The notes beneath the pieces were generated by a model. It was given only the letters and a program-made list of their open reading frames with translations, was not told where the DNA came from and did not search any database. The position numbers and the translations under genes were made by a program. From Fimivicinus intestinavium (GTDB lineage: Bacteria; Bacillota; Clostridia; Oscillospirales; Acutalibacteraceae): 10,261 bases of DNA. The stretch covers positions 1-10,261 of the forward strand of contig DVKY01000079.1 of assembly GCA_018715765.1 (NCBI GenBank). The letters are read 5' to 3'. Positions 1 through 6,123 of this stretch are shown here, piece after piece. How positions within the stretch are numbered: the stretch's first letter is position 1; each line of letters begins with the position of its first letter.

Positions 1-187
1 TCAGCCTGTGGCCAGGATGCCTGGCAAGGCAGACGACACAGCCTTCCTTGCCGGAAGGCAAGGAGGATAACGCAGCCAGGGGCGTGGCCACAGCGCTGAA
101 AACCGATGCGTACCCTTGTACACTGATGCTATGCAAAAGGATGATTTCGTTATCCGCTTTAACCGTCGCCTTGTTGTGTGTACTTTC
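1..187 (-). other. Candidate structured leader or small RNA, truncated by window edge
   Basis: Downstream of the leftward promoter at 194-222 this stretch has no ATG on the minus strand and no convincing reading frame, but is dense in pairing. Bases 1-14 pair with 85-99 (14 bp, one bulged base at 94), 20-25 pair with 75-80, and 43-66 form a 10-bp stem (one G-U pair) closed by a 4-nt loop. Alternative pairings compete: GGCAAGG occurs at both 23-29 and 57-63, and each can pair with the single CCTTGCC at 46-52. Likewise 20-25 can pair with 11-16 or with 75-80. Such exclusive pairings are typical of attenuators and riboswitches. I could not match it to a known riboswitch, 6S, SRP or T-box consensus. 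It could also be a palindromic intergenic repeat. The function is inferred only from structure. Confidence 0.35.
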
Positions 188-193
188 TTTTGC

Positions 194-222
194 ATTATAG
201 CAGATTACGCCATTCGCTTCAA
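194..222 (-). promoter_or_regulatory. Sigma-A type promoter firing leftward
   Basis: On the minus strand there is a -35 element TTGAAG (plus-strand 217-222) and a perfect -10 TATAAT (194-199), separated by 17 bp. This is the best vegetative promoter match in the window. The transcript would start near 187 and run towards position 1 into the structured region. It faces away from every gene recognised here, so its target must lie left of the window unless the product is the RNA itself. An ATG at 195-193 overlaps the -10 box and cannot be a start codon for this transcript. Confidence 0.6.
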
Positions 223-417
223 TAAAACATAGAAGGAATCTGATAAAGAAAATGGAACAGCTTGCGCCGTTTGCAAATCGGGATCTCTATGAAGATTTCT
301 GTCCGCCAGGATACGATTTCGCTCTTCCTTCTCCTCGCCTGTACCTCACGATACAAACCTTGGGGGTCGCCGGCAATTACGCCTCACCACAGACTGACGG
401 CATGCCCGTCATACCGC
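223..417. other. Gene-free spacer
   Basis: I see no recognisable gene or strong signal here beyond the flanking promoter and terminator. A plus-strand frame opens at 252 (70 codons) but runs through the terminator hairpin at 421-449, has no ribosome site at a normal distance (an AGAAGGA lies 14 nt upstream) and resembles no family I know. Confidence 0.4.
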
Positions 418-449
418 AAAACAGGCGGGTACAGTCCGCACCCGCCTGT
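418..449 (-). terminator. Hairpin terminator after the aminotransferase gene
   Basis: A perfect 10-bp GC-rich stem (421-430 with 440-449, arm ACAGGCGGGT) and a 9-nt loop start 19 bases past the stop codon of the aminotransferase. Both strands have only a short T run after the stem (TTT on minus at 418-420; TTT on plus at 450-452), so termination may be modest and bidirectional. Position and stem strength make it the natural end of the aminotransferase transcript. Confidence 0.65.
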
Positions 450-468
450 TTTATCACACGATAAAAAT

Positions 469-1746
469 TTATTTTTCTTCCAGCAGCTTTTCGCAGGCTG
501 CGAGCTGCACGCACACGCACAGCAGCGCCACCGCCTGCTCCAGCTCCGCCACGGGCGGGAGCGTGGGGGCGATGCGGATGTTGCGGTCCGCCGGGTCTTT
601 GCCATAGGGGTAAGTTGCGCCGGGGGTGGTGAGCGTAACGCCAGCCTCCTTACAGAGCACGCCTACACGTTTGGCGCAGCCCTCCAGCACATCAAGGCTG
701 ATGAAATAGCCGCCGTTCGGTTTTTTCCAGGAGGCAATGCCCTTGCCGCCAAGCTCTTTCTCAAACGCATCAAGCACGGCCTGGAACTTTGGCCGCAGGA
801 TGGCCGCATGGCGTTTCATCTGCGCGCGGATGCCCGCAGCATCCTGAAAGAAACGGACATGGCGCAGCTGGTTAAGCTTATCATAGCCGATCGTCTGGGA
901 GGCCATGCGCTGCTTGATCCTAGCGATATTCGCATCGGAGGCCGCCATCACAGCGACGCCCGCGCCGGGGAAGCTGATCTTGGAGGTAGAGGCCACCATG
1001 ATGACGCGGTCGGGATGGCCCGCCTTCGTGCACTCATCGAGCATGTTGAGCACCTCATCGGGCGTATCCGTCAAATCGTGGACACAATAGGCGTTATCCC
1101 AGATGATGCGGAAATCCTCCGCTCCCGTCTCCATCGCAGCCATGCGGCGCACAACCTCGTCGGAGTAGGTCTTGCCCTCGGGGTTGGAATACTTCGGCAC
1201 GCAGAACATGCCCTTGACCGCCGGATCCTTCACGACCTCCTCCAGCAGCTCCATATCCGGGCCGTCCTCCAGCATCGGGATGTTGATCATCTCAATCCCA
1301 AAATATTCGCACACGCCGAAATGACGGTCATAGCCCGGCACCGGGCAGGCGAATTTCACCTTTTCCAGCCGGCCCCAGGGCGTGCTGCCCGCTCCGTGCG
1401 TCATGCACTGGGAGACATAGTCGAACATCATATTCAGGCTCGAATTGCCGCCGACGATGATATTCTCCGGCGCAACGCCCATCAGCTCGGCAAACAACCG
1501 CTTACACTCCGGGATACCGTCGAGCACGCCATAGTTGCGGCAATCCATCCCGTTTTCCGATTTGATATCGGCATCGGAACCCAGCACATCGAGCATCCCC
1601 ATGGAAAGCGCAAGCTGGTCTGCTCCCGGCTTGCCGCGGGACATATCCAGCTTCAAGCCCTTTGCCTGAAACGCTTTGTATTCCTCCAAAAGCGCTGCCT
1701 GCTGCGCTTCCAGCGCCTCCCTGCTCATCTCCTGAAAAATCGGCAT
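469..1746 (-). CDS. Class-I PLP-dependent aminotransferase (AspT / PF12897-like)
   Basis: A complete 425-residue fold-type I aminotransferase, probably cytosolic. The PLP Schiff-base lysine is K256 in STSKISFPGAG. Other family landmarks are SNPEG (N188), the PLP-pyridine aspartate D217 in WDNAY, and the substrate-carboxylate arginine R391 in NIRIAP. The N-terminal region (KLDMSRGKP near 32-40, YGVLDGIPECKRLF near 72-85) is characteristic of the Corynebacterium-AspT-like subgroup common in actinobacteria and clostridia, which interconverts aspartate/2-oxoglutarate and oxaloacetate/glutamate. Exact substrate preference cannot be read from sequence. The start at 1746 is chosen because AGGAGG (1754-1759) sits 7 nt upstream; an in-frame extension to 1845 covers the promoter and is unlikely to be translated. 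It has its own promoter (1795-1823) and terminator, so it is probably monocistronic, although aspartate supply would feed the lysine/DPA branch used by the neighbouring dpaAB. Confidence 0.92.
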   Translation of the reverse strand: MPIFQEMSREALEAQQAALLEEYKAFQAKGLKLDMSRGKPGADQLALSMGMLDVLGSDADIKSENGMDCRNYGVLDGIPECKRLFAELMGVAPENIIVGGNSSLNMMFDYVSQCMTHGAGSTPWGRLEKVKFACPVPGYDRHFGVCEYFGIEMINIPMLEDGPDMELLEEVVKDPAVKGMFCVPKYSNPEGKTYSDEVVRRMAAMETGAEDFRIIWDNAYCVHDLTDTPDEVLNMLDECTKAGHPDRVIMVASTSKISFPGAGVAVMAASDANIARIKQRMASQTIGYDKLNQLRHVRFFQDAAGIRAQMKRHAAILRPKFQAVLDAFEKELGGKGIASWKKPNGGYFISLDVLEGCAKRVGVLCKEAGVTLTTPGATYPYGKDPADRNIRIAPTLPPVAELEQAVALLCVCVQLAACEKLLEEK

Positions 1747-1753
1747 GAAAACT

Positions 1754-1759
1754 CCTCCT
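1754..1759 (-). promoter_or_regulatory. Ribosome binding site fixing the aminotransferase start
   Basis: A perfect AGGAGG on the minus strand lies 7 nt before the ATG at 1746 and selects this start over the upstream in-frame ATG at 1845. A small 6-bp hairpin (1764-1769 with 1777-1782) lies immediately upstream in the untranslated leader and leaves the site exposed. Confidence 0.85.
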
Positions 1760-1794
1760 AAACCGGCTGCACCAGTCAGCCGAAATCTAGAGAT

Positions 1795-1823
1795 ATAGTA
1801 CCCGATTTTCCTAAAATTTGCAA
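1795..1823 (-). promoter_or_regulatory. Probable sigma-A promoter of the aminotransferase gene
   Basis: On the minus strand TTGCAA (1818-1823) and TACTAT (1795-1800) are separated by 17 bp, each matching 4 of 6 consensus positions, in an A/T-rich stretch upstream of the gene. The predicted start near 1788 gives a leader of about 40 nt containing a strong ribosome site. Confidence 0.5.
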
Positions 1824-2068
1824 CGTTAAAATAAAAATCCTGCATTTTGACCAGTTTACAAATTCAAAAAAGCCAGTTTCCCGTGCAAAGGCTGCATTTT
1901 CCATATGTATTTATGGCACAGGCAGAAACAGAATATACATTGGTTTTCCCAGGAAAACGTTTTGCAGAAACGAATTGAACCGGGAGACCGGCGCCGCAGA
2001 GAAAACGGCGTGCATCCTCCCGGTTTCATTCTCCGATATTGAAAACCCGATATCCGGGCTCTGAGAAG
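1824..2068. other. Intergenic region between dpaB and the aminotransferase
   Basis: This A/T-richer stretch carries no convincing gene. It holds a branched inverted repeat just after dpaB (1978-2025), a tight dyad GTTTTCC-CA-GGAAAAC (1943-1958) and a small inverted repeat CCATA-N6-TATGG (1901-1916). The last two could be protein-binding sites but there is no further support for that. Confidence 0.5.
1978..2025 (-). terminator. Possible terminator of the dpaA-dpaB transcript
   Basis: The outer 9-bp stem AACCGGGAG/CTCCCGGTT (1978-1986 with 2017-2025) encloses an inner stem (1992-1995 with 2007-2010). It begins 44 nt past the dpaB stop codon. On the minus strand the stem is followed by CAATTCGTTTC rather than a T run, so it is not a canonical intrinsic terminator. 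It may protect the 3' end or terminate weakly. Confidence 0.4.
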
Positions 2069-2641
2069 CTAAACGAGCACCGGCTGAAGCTGTTCGCCTC
2101 TGAGAGCCGCCATGGCGGCATCATAGGTTTTGGTAAAATCAGCAACAATGGAATTTGGCTTTTTAAGGCAGTCATCCTGCCGCATGGGAATGAGATAGAT
2201 ATTTTTATAATTCATCAGCTGGCCGATATTTTTGGCCGCTGCGCCCAGGGCATCGTTGGTGGAAACACCCAGGAGCACAGGGCGGTTATTACGAAGATGC
2301 GCCTTGGCTGCCAACGTGACCGGTGTATCTGTGATGCCGTTGGCAAGCTTGCCGATGGTGTTGCCTGTGCACGGCGCGATAATCAGGATATCCAAAAGTT
2401 TTTTCGGGCCAATCGGCTCCGCATCAAACAGCGTGTGAATGATGCTTTCTCCACACATCTCTTCGATTTCCGTGCGAAAGTCAGCCGCTTTCCCAAAGCG
2501 GGTATCTATGCTGTAAGCCGCCTGCGACATGATGGGCACAAGATGCATCCCTTTCTCCAACAGCGCCCGCATTTGGGGAAGCACCTTGGAGAAGGTGCAA
2601 AAGGAACCGCACATCGCAAAGCCGGCGGTAATTTCACTCAT
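2069..2641 (-). CDS. dpaB: Dipicolinate synthase subunit B
   Basis: A 190-residue flavoprotein-fold (HFCD-like) subunit, also called SpoVFB, which with DpaA converts the lysine-pathway dihydrodipicolinate intermediate to dipicolinic acid in the mother cell. The sequence follows Bacillus SpoVFB closely: DTRFG (46-50), AEPIGPK (74-80), IIAPCTGNTIGKLAN (87-101), the conserved block AAKAHLRNNRPVLLGVSTND (111-130), and the QLQPVLV ending (184-190). It ends there, lacking the short tail of the B. subtilis protein, so it is slightly shorter. The start at 2641 is supported by AAGGAG 8 nt upstream. It lies 111 bp downstream of dpaA on the same strand, the usual dpaA-dpaB order. The intervening DNA has a GC-rich hairpin but no obvious promoter, so co-transcription with dpaA is likely. 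Expression is expected in the late mother cell (sigma-K in Bacillus, by family knowledge). Confidence 0.96.
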   Translation of the reverse strand: MSEITAGFAMCGSFCTFSKVLPQMRALLEKGMHLVPIMSQAAYSIDTRFGKAADFRTEIEEMCGESIIHTLFDAEPIGPKKLLDILIIAPCTGNTIGKLANGITDTPVTLAAKAHLRNNRPVLLGVSTNDALGAAAKNIGQLMNYKNIYLIPMRQDDCLKKPNSIVADFTKTYDAAMAALRGEQLQPVLV

Positions 2642-2752
2642 GTATAACGCTCCTTTTCATAAAGGCTTTCAGGTGCGGGCGCACTGTAAATCCGGCATTC
2701 TGTTACGCGTTCGTCTATGGCGTAAAGCCGCGGGCCCTCCGGGCCGCCCTGC

Positions 2753-3628
2753 TCAGCCGCCGCCCTCCCTGATGATGTTTTGTATCGTATCACTGATGAT
2801 TTGTCCTGCCGTTTTCGGCGCCACCCTGCCAGGCAGAGAGCTTGCCTTGACGATCTTCAGCCCATGCGCCTGGGCGGCTTTCCCATCGATCCCGCCGGGG
2901 GCAGAGGCAATCTCCACAAACAGGCAATCAGCTTTGAAATGCGCCAGGAGGCCGCCGTCCAGCACAAGGGCGGGAACCGTATTGATCACATAGTCAAACG
3001 TGCCTGCGCAGGCAGGCACTTCTTCATAAAAGACGCCGCGCATCCCCTCGACCTGCACCCAGGCAAGATCTGACTGCCGGCGCGCGGCCACTGTGACCTG
3101 CGCGCCGAGCGCGCGCAGCAGCGCGCAGATGGCGCGAGACGTCCGCCCATAGCCCGTGACAAGGGCGCTGGAGCCATGCACCGTGATCGGAAGCTCTTCC
3201 ATGACGATCTGAAGAACGCCCTCTGCCGTGGCCACGGCATTGCGCACCGTCAGCTCTTCACGCGCAAAATAATCGTAGGCCGGTATTCCTCTGTGCGCCA
3301 GATATTGGCGCTCCCGCTCGCCCAACATGCCGCCGAATACCACTTGCCCGCTCTCAACTGCGTGCAGAATATCCGCCAGCAAAATTTCATCACGGGCAAA
3401 CGGTGCATTAAGCGCTACATTATCCCGGCTCAGCGGAAGAGGAAAGATCACGGCCTCCTTCCCCTTAAGCGCCTCGTAATAATTCGCGTAGCCGGGCCGA
3501 ACGCCATCCTCCTCCAGATGCTCAAAACCATACAGGCTCACTGCAAAGCCGGCCTGTTCCAGCGATTGCGCCATATATATCTGGCGCATATCCCCGCCGA
3601 CAACCAGGCAATCATGTATTTGATTCAT
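2753..3628 (-). CDS. dpaA: Dipicolinate synthase subunit A
   Basis: A 291-residue Rossmann-fold oxidoreductase subunit (SpoVFA), partner of DpaB in making dipicolinic acid, which is pumped into the forespore core. The N-terminal nucleotide-fold segment has VVGGDMRQ (9-16). A second glycine motif is TGYGRTSRA (158-166), followed by the ADAR-like AARRQSDLA. The C-terminal signature SLPGRVAPKTAGQIISDTI (264-282) is diagnostic of this family. The length agrees with Bacillus DpaA (about 297). The start at 3628 has a GGGGG ribosome site (3639-3643) 10 nt upstream, which abuts the 3' arm of a perfect inverted repeat (3640-3671). A possible sporulation promoter overlaps that repeat. Unlike the B. subtilis operon, lysine-pathway genes (asd, dapG, dapA) do not follow dpaB here. 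Confidence 0.96.
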   Translation of the reverse strand: MNQIHDCLVVGGDMRQIYMAQSLEQAGFAVSLYGFEHLEEDGVRPGYANYYEALKGKEAVIFPLPLSRDNVALNAPFARDEILLADILHAVESGQVVFGGMLGERERQYLAHRGIPAYDYFAREELTVRNAVATAEGVLQIVMEELPITVHGSSALVTGYGRTSRAICALLRALGAQVTVAARRQSDLAWVQVEGMRGVFYEEVPACAGTFDYVINTVPALVLDGGLLAHFKADCLFVEIASAPGGIDGKAAQAHGLKIVKASSLPGRVAPKTAGQIISDTIQNIIREGGG

Positions 3629-3639
3629 AAAAATAAGAC

Positions 3640-3671
3640 CCCCATAGAATGCTTCGTTACATTCTATGGGG
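3640..3671 (-). repeat. dpaA: Perfect 12-bp inverted repeat at the dpaA ribosome site
   Basis: Arms CCCCATAGAATG (3640-3651) and CATTCTATGGGG (3660-3671) are perfectly complementary, with an 8-nt loop. In minus-strand RNA the 3' arm supplies four of the five G residues of the dpaA ribosome site, so folding would hide it. The stem is followed by GTCTTATTTTT then the ATG, so it could also act as a weak terminator for transcripts arriving from cca. Confidence 0.75.
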
Positions 3672-3688
3672 ATTCCTCCTACTATGTT
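3660..3688 (-). promoter_or_regulatory. dpaA: Possible sporulation (sigma-E/sigma-K type) promoter of dpaA
   Basis: On the minus strand AACA (3685-3688) lies 16 bp upstream of CATAGAATG (3660-3668). This fits the sigma-K pattern (AC-containing -35, -10 CATAnnnTA) with the last base changed, and the -10 also resembles sigma-E. The predicted start near 3653 is just before the 3' arm of the inverted repeat. Sigma-K control of dpaA is known in Bacillus. The motifs are short, so this is a suggestion, not proof. Confidence 0.4.
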
Positions 3689-3743
3689 CCTTCCAAGCGG
3701 AGACGGCGGCAGAAACGCCGAACGTCCTGCTATATTTTGAGCT

Positions 3744-4931
3744 TCAACGCCTGCCTTTTGCTCCCTGAGCGATTTCCAGCAGCGTTCTCCTCGTATTCCA
3801 TTCCGGATGCTCCATAACGGCGCGCAGAAGCCGATGCAAGAGCTCCCCCAGCTCGCGCCCCGGGGGGATACCGATCGCTTTCAAATCGTTTCCATCCACT
3901 GCAAGCTGCGATAGCCGCCACGGCTCCTGCCGCTTCTGGATATCCTCGCACAGCGCGCGCAACGGCTGCGCCTGCTCCCCAAACAACAGCGACCGGGCAA
4001 CCAGCAGATTCTCCCAATTTTCCGGCGGGAGAGTCGAAAAGCATGCTTTTAGGCCGTATTTTGTCTGCGGGGCAGGCTCACACAGCTGCCGCTCATAGGC
4101 TTCTGTGCTCCGGCGCAGCGCATTGCTCAGCTTCAGCGCCCCACAGACGGCGCCGGCCTGCGCCTCACAGAAAAAGCACAGTGCCGCCAGCCGCAGAGGA
4201 AGGCTTAACGGCAAAGCATCAAAGGGCTCCGAAGGGAAGGTTGCCGGCCCGCTTAATCCGCAAAAGGAAAGCGCGCCATTTTGCAGCAAAGGCAACAGGC
4301 GGGAGGGGCGTCGCCCCTCCAAAGCCTTCATCAGCTCCGCAGCCACGCGCTCCGCGCTAATGCAGGCGAGATTTCCCGCCCAGGCAAGTGCGGCATCAAG
4401 CGTTGCCTGCTCAATGGAAAAATCCAGCTGAGAGGCAAAACGGAACGCACGCAGGATGCGCAGCGCATCTTCCTCAAACCGCTGCCCCGGTTCTCCCACC
4501 GCGCGGACGACGCCGCGCCTTAAATCCTCCTGCCCGCCAAACAGATCGTATAATCCCCGTTTAGGCGTATAGGCCATTGCGTTGACCGTGAAATCCCGGC
4601 GGGAGAGATCCTCCTGCAACTGGGAGGCAAAGCAGATGCGCTCCGGCCTGCGGAAGCCCTGATAGCCTGTTTCTGTGCGGAAGGTTGTGACTTCGATCAC
4701 ACCGCCCTGCGTCACGACAGAAACCGTGCCATAGGAAATACCGGTCGGCGCCGCGCGGGGAAACAGCTGTAAAACTTCTGCCGGCAATGCGCTCGTAGCC
4801 ACATCATAATCGTGCGGCAGGTCGCCCAGCAGCAGATCCCGCACACAGCCTCCAACCGCCCAGGCCTCAAAGCCGGCCCGCTCCAGGGCGTCCATACAGG
4901 CACAAACATGGGGAGGCAGAGAAAGCAACAT
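3744..4931 (-). CDS. cca: CCA tRNA nucleotidyltransferase
   Basis: A complete 395-residue class-II CCA-adding enzyme, which builds or repairs the 3' CCA end of tRNAs. Motif A is GGCVRD (27-32) followed by the metal-binding pair DYD (D41, D43). Motif B includes RRDFTVNAMA (111-120). Motif D, which pairs with incoming CTP/ATP, is EEDALR (E154, D155, R158). The C-terminal tRNA-binding region keeps the Bacillus-like GNDLKAIGIPPGRELG and the terminal NTRRTLLE segment. Length equals the Bacillus enzyme. Whether it adds all of CCA or only part cannot be decided from these motifs. The start at 4931 has GGGGAGG 7 nt upstream. It sits 37 bp after spoVG and could share its transcript. No obvious T-run terminator lies between it and dpaA. 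Confidence 0.95.
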   Translation of the reverse strand: MLLSLPPHVCACMDALERAGFEAWAVGGCVRDLLLGDLPHDYDVATSALPAEVLQLFPRAAPTGISYGTVSVVTQGGVIEVTTFRTETGYQGFRRPERICFASQLQEDLSRRDFTVNAMAYTPKRGLYDLFGGQEDLRRGVVRAVGEPGQRFEEDALRILRAFRFASQLDFSIEQATLDAALAWAGNLACISAERVAAELMKALEGRRPSRLLPLLQNGALSFCGLSGPATFPSEPFDALPLSLPLRLAALCFFCEAQAGAVCGALKLSNALRRSTEAYERQLCEPAPQTKYGLKACFSTLPPENWENLLVARSLLFGEQAQPLRALCEDIQKRQEPWRLSQLAVDGNDLKAIGIPPGRELGELLHRLLRAVMEHPEWNTRRTLLEIAQGAKGRR

Positions 4932-4968
4932 CTCTTATCCTCCCCTTTCCCACATATTCAGCAGCCTT

Positions 4969-5307
4969 TCATGATTCGCCAGGCTCCGCCTGCGTCTCCT
5001 CCTGCGGCATCGGCTGCCCGGCCGCAAGCTGCGCCGCCTGCTCCTCCTCCCGCAGGGCGTCCTCATAGGCGGCAAACACCGCCCGCTCAATCTCCTCACG
5101 CGCCGCCCGGTTGAGCGGATGCACAAGGTCGCGGTAGGAGCCATCCTTTTCCTTCCGGCTGGGCATTGCGATAAATTTGCGGTTCGGCCCGTTGATAACC
5201 TTCACCTCGTGCACGGCAAGCGCATTATCAATCACAAGGGAAGCCATGGCGCACAGCCGCTCATCCTGATGATAAATCCGCCGGATTTTTACTTCGCTAA
5301 TTTCCAT
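4969..5307 (-). CDS. spoVG: Septation regulator SpoVG
   Basis: A 112-residue SpoVG-family protein. The conserved core runs from MEISEVKIRRI through ASLVIDNALAVHEVKVI (22-39), FIAMPSRK (45-52), and YRDLVHPLNRAAREEIE (58-74). Members affect asymmetric septation and sporulation in Bacillus and bind RNA or DNA in Listeria, Staphylococcus and Borrelia. After residue 86 there is an acidic, Q/E/A-rich tail of about 25 residues that makes it longer than the 97-residue B. subtilis protein and is probably disordered. The ATG at 5307 begins the canonical ME-[VI]-x-[DE]-V start; the ribosome site GGGATG is weak. A 17-bp dyad (5335-5351) lies 28 bp upstream. I could not find a good sigma-H promoter, which drives spoVG in B. 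subtilis. Confidence 0.95.
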   Translation of the reverse strand: MEISEVKIRRIYHQDERLCAMASLVIDNALAVHEVKVINGPNRKFIAMPSRKEKDGSYRDLVHPLNRAAREEIERAVFAAYEDALREEEQAAQLAAGQPMPQEETQAEPGES

Positions 5308-5334
5308 ACTTCATCCCGCCCGTTCAAACGATTC

Positions 5335-5351
5335 GGGAATAGTATGTTCCC
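5335..5351. promoter_or_regulatory. Dyad upstream of spoVG
   Basis: GGGAA (5335-5339) and TTCCC (5347-5351) form an inverted repeat around TAGTATG, 28 bp before the spoVG start. On the minus strand the centre reads CATACTA, so a TACTAT could serve as a -10 box, but no good -35 is visible. It is a short dyad and could be chance; if used, it would be an operator for spoVG. Confidence 0.25.
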
Positions 5352-5383
5352 TTTCCCGCGATTTATCCGGGTGGAAAACAGGC

Positions 5384-6055
5384 TCACAGCAGGTACACTC
5401 CAGAACGCAAAACGGCCAGCTCTTCCTCCTGCCAGCGAAAAAACTGATAAACCGGCTCGTGAAAATGCTGATAATCCCGCACAACATAACGATCCAGACT
5501 GACTGTGGAGATAGAATGGGCGCGCTCATTGCAGACATAAAGCGCCCGCCCATACCGGGCAAGGGTGCACGGCCCGTCAAAAACATGCGAAGCGCCGCCG
5601 CCCACGCGCAGCACCACCTTTTTCGTAGCGACAGAAAAACGCACCACCGCATTCTGCTCCGGCACGGCGGACCAGAAAAACGCCCCGTCCGCCGCCAGGC
5701 CTGACACACCGCAGCCGCGATAGGTGAACGCTCCTCGCCAGCAGGGACGACCCTCTTTTGAAAAAAAGCCCAACTCCCCGCCCGGGTAGAGCACCACCGT
5801 TTCCCCATCCGGCAGGCAAGCCGCGTCGCAGGACACATAGTCGCCCAGCCGTTCCACAATCCGCTCATATCCGGGGCCGAATTTGCGGCGGAGATATGCC
5901 TTGCGCCGTACCGGGACAATCTCGCGTGTTTTCAGCAAATATTCATGAAAAGATAAGCGGATATGCTCCTCATCCAGAAACTCCCGGCGAACAAAGAAAA
6001 AACCTGCCATGCTCGGGAAAAGCTCCGCCATCTGCAAATCAAGCAGTTTTTCCAT
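5384..6055 (-). CDS. Unrecognised protein with beta-propeller-like C-terminus
   Basis: I do not recognise this 223-residue protein. The first 75 residues are helical and basic in part (RRKAYLRRKFGPGYERI, 50-66). From about residue 78 there are repeating short strands with turn motifs: PDGETVVLYPGGELGFFSKEG, then AADGAFFWSAVPEQNAVVRF, then YGRALYVCNERAHSISTVSL. These look like blades of an NHL- or YWTD-like propeller, but only three to four blades fit, too few for a closed ring alone. There is no signal peptide or membrane segment. Six cysteines are scattered (76, 80, 105, 115, 163, 175), with no obvious metal motif. The ATG at 6055 is preferred to an in-frame TTG at 6073, with GAGG about 12 nt upstream, so the ribosome site is weak. 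It lies between the GH95 gene (61 bp) and spoVG (76 bp) and may be in their transcript. Confidence 0.7.
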   Translation of the reverse strand: MEKLLDLQMAELFPSMAGFFFVRREFLDEEHIRLSFHEYLLKTREIVPVRRKAYLRRKFGPGYERIVERLGDYVSCDAACLPDGETVVLYPGGELGFFSKEGRPCWRGAFTYRGCGVSGLAADGAFFWSAVPEQNAVVRFSVATKKVVLRVGGGASHVFDGPCTLARYGRALYVCNERAHSISTVSLDRYVVRDYQHFHEPVYQFFRWQEEELAVLRSGVYLL

Positions 6056-6077
6056 TTCAACCGTCAACCTCAAGCAG

Positions 6078-6123
6078 GCGTTGAATCCCTCGCCCCAGGC
6101 AACAGCCTCAGGCTGTTCAACGC
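6078..6123 (-). repeat. Intercistronic inverted repeat across the GH95 stop codon
   Basis: GCGTTGAA (6078-6085) and TTCAACGC (6116-6123) are perfect 8-bp arms. They enclose a second 7-bp hairpin AACAGCC-TCA-GGCTGTT (6101-6117), so the two stems compete at 6116-6117. The GH95 stop codon (6117-6119) lies within the structure. No T run follows, so it is more likely a processing or stabilising structure, or partial attenuator, than an intrinsic terminator. Confidence 0.5.

Noticed and set aside
43..66. SRP RNA tip, suggested by a GGAA tetraloop on the plus strand
   Set aside because: The conserved symmetric and asymmetric internal loops around the SRP GGAA tip are absent, and the promoter directs the opposite strand, where the loop is TTCC.
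1..195. 64-codon minus-strand frame
   Set aside because: Its ATG overlaps the perfect TATAAT box of the leftward promoter, it has no ribosome site, and the composition looks random. The region is better explained by RNA structure.
252..464. 70-codon plus-strand frame
   Set aside because: It reads through the terminator hairpin of the aminotransferase, has no properly spaced ribosome site and resembles no family.
262..1761. 499-codon open frame on the plus strand opposite the aminotransferase
   Set aside because: It is the antisense shadow of a clear PLP aminotransferase with GC-rich codon bias. The translation is rich in His, Arg and Leu without family features, and it lacks a ribosome site.
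5308..5383. Sigma-H promoter for spoVG
   Set aside because: A GAAT is present, but no AGGA-type -35 occurs at the spacing of the B. subtilis spoVG promoter.
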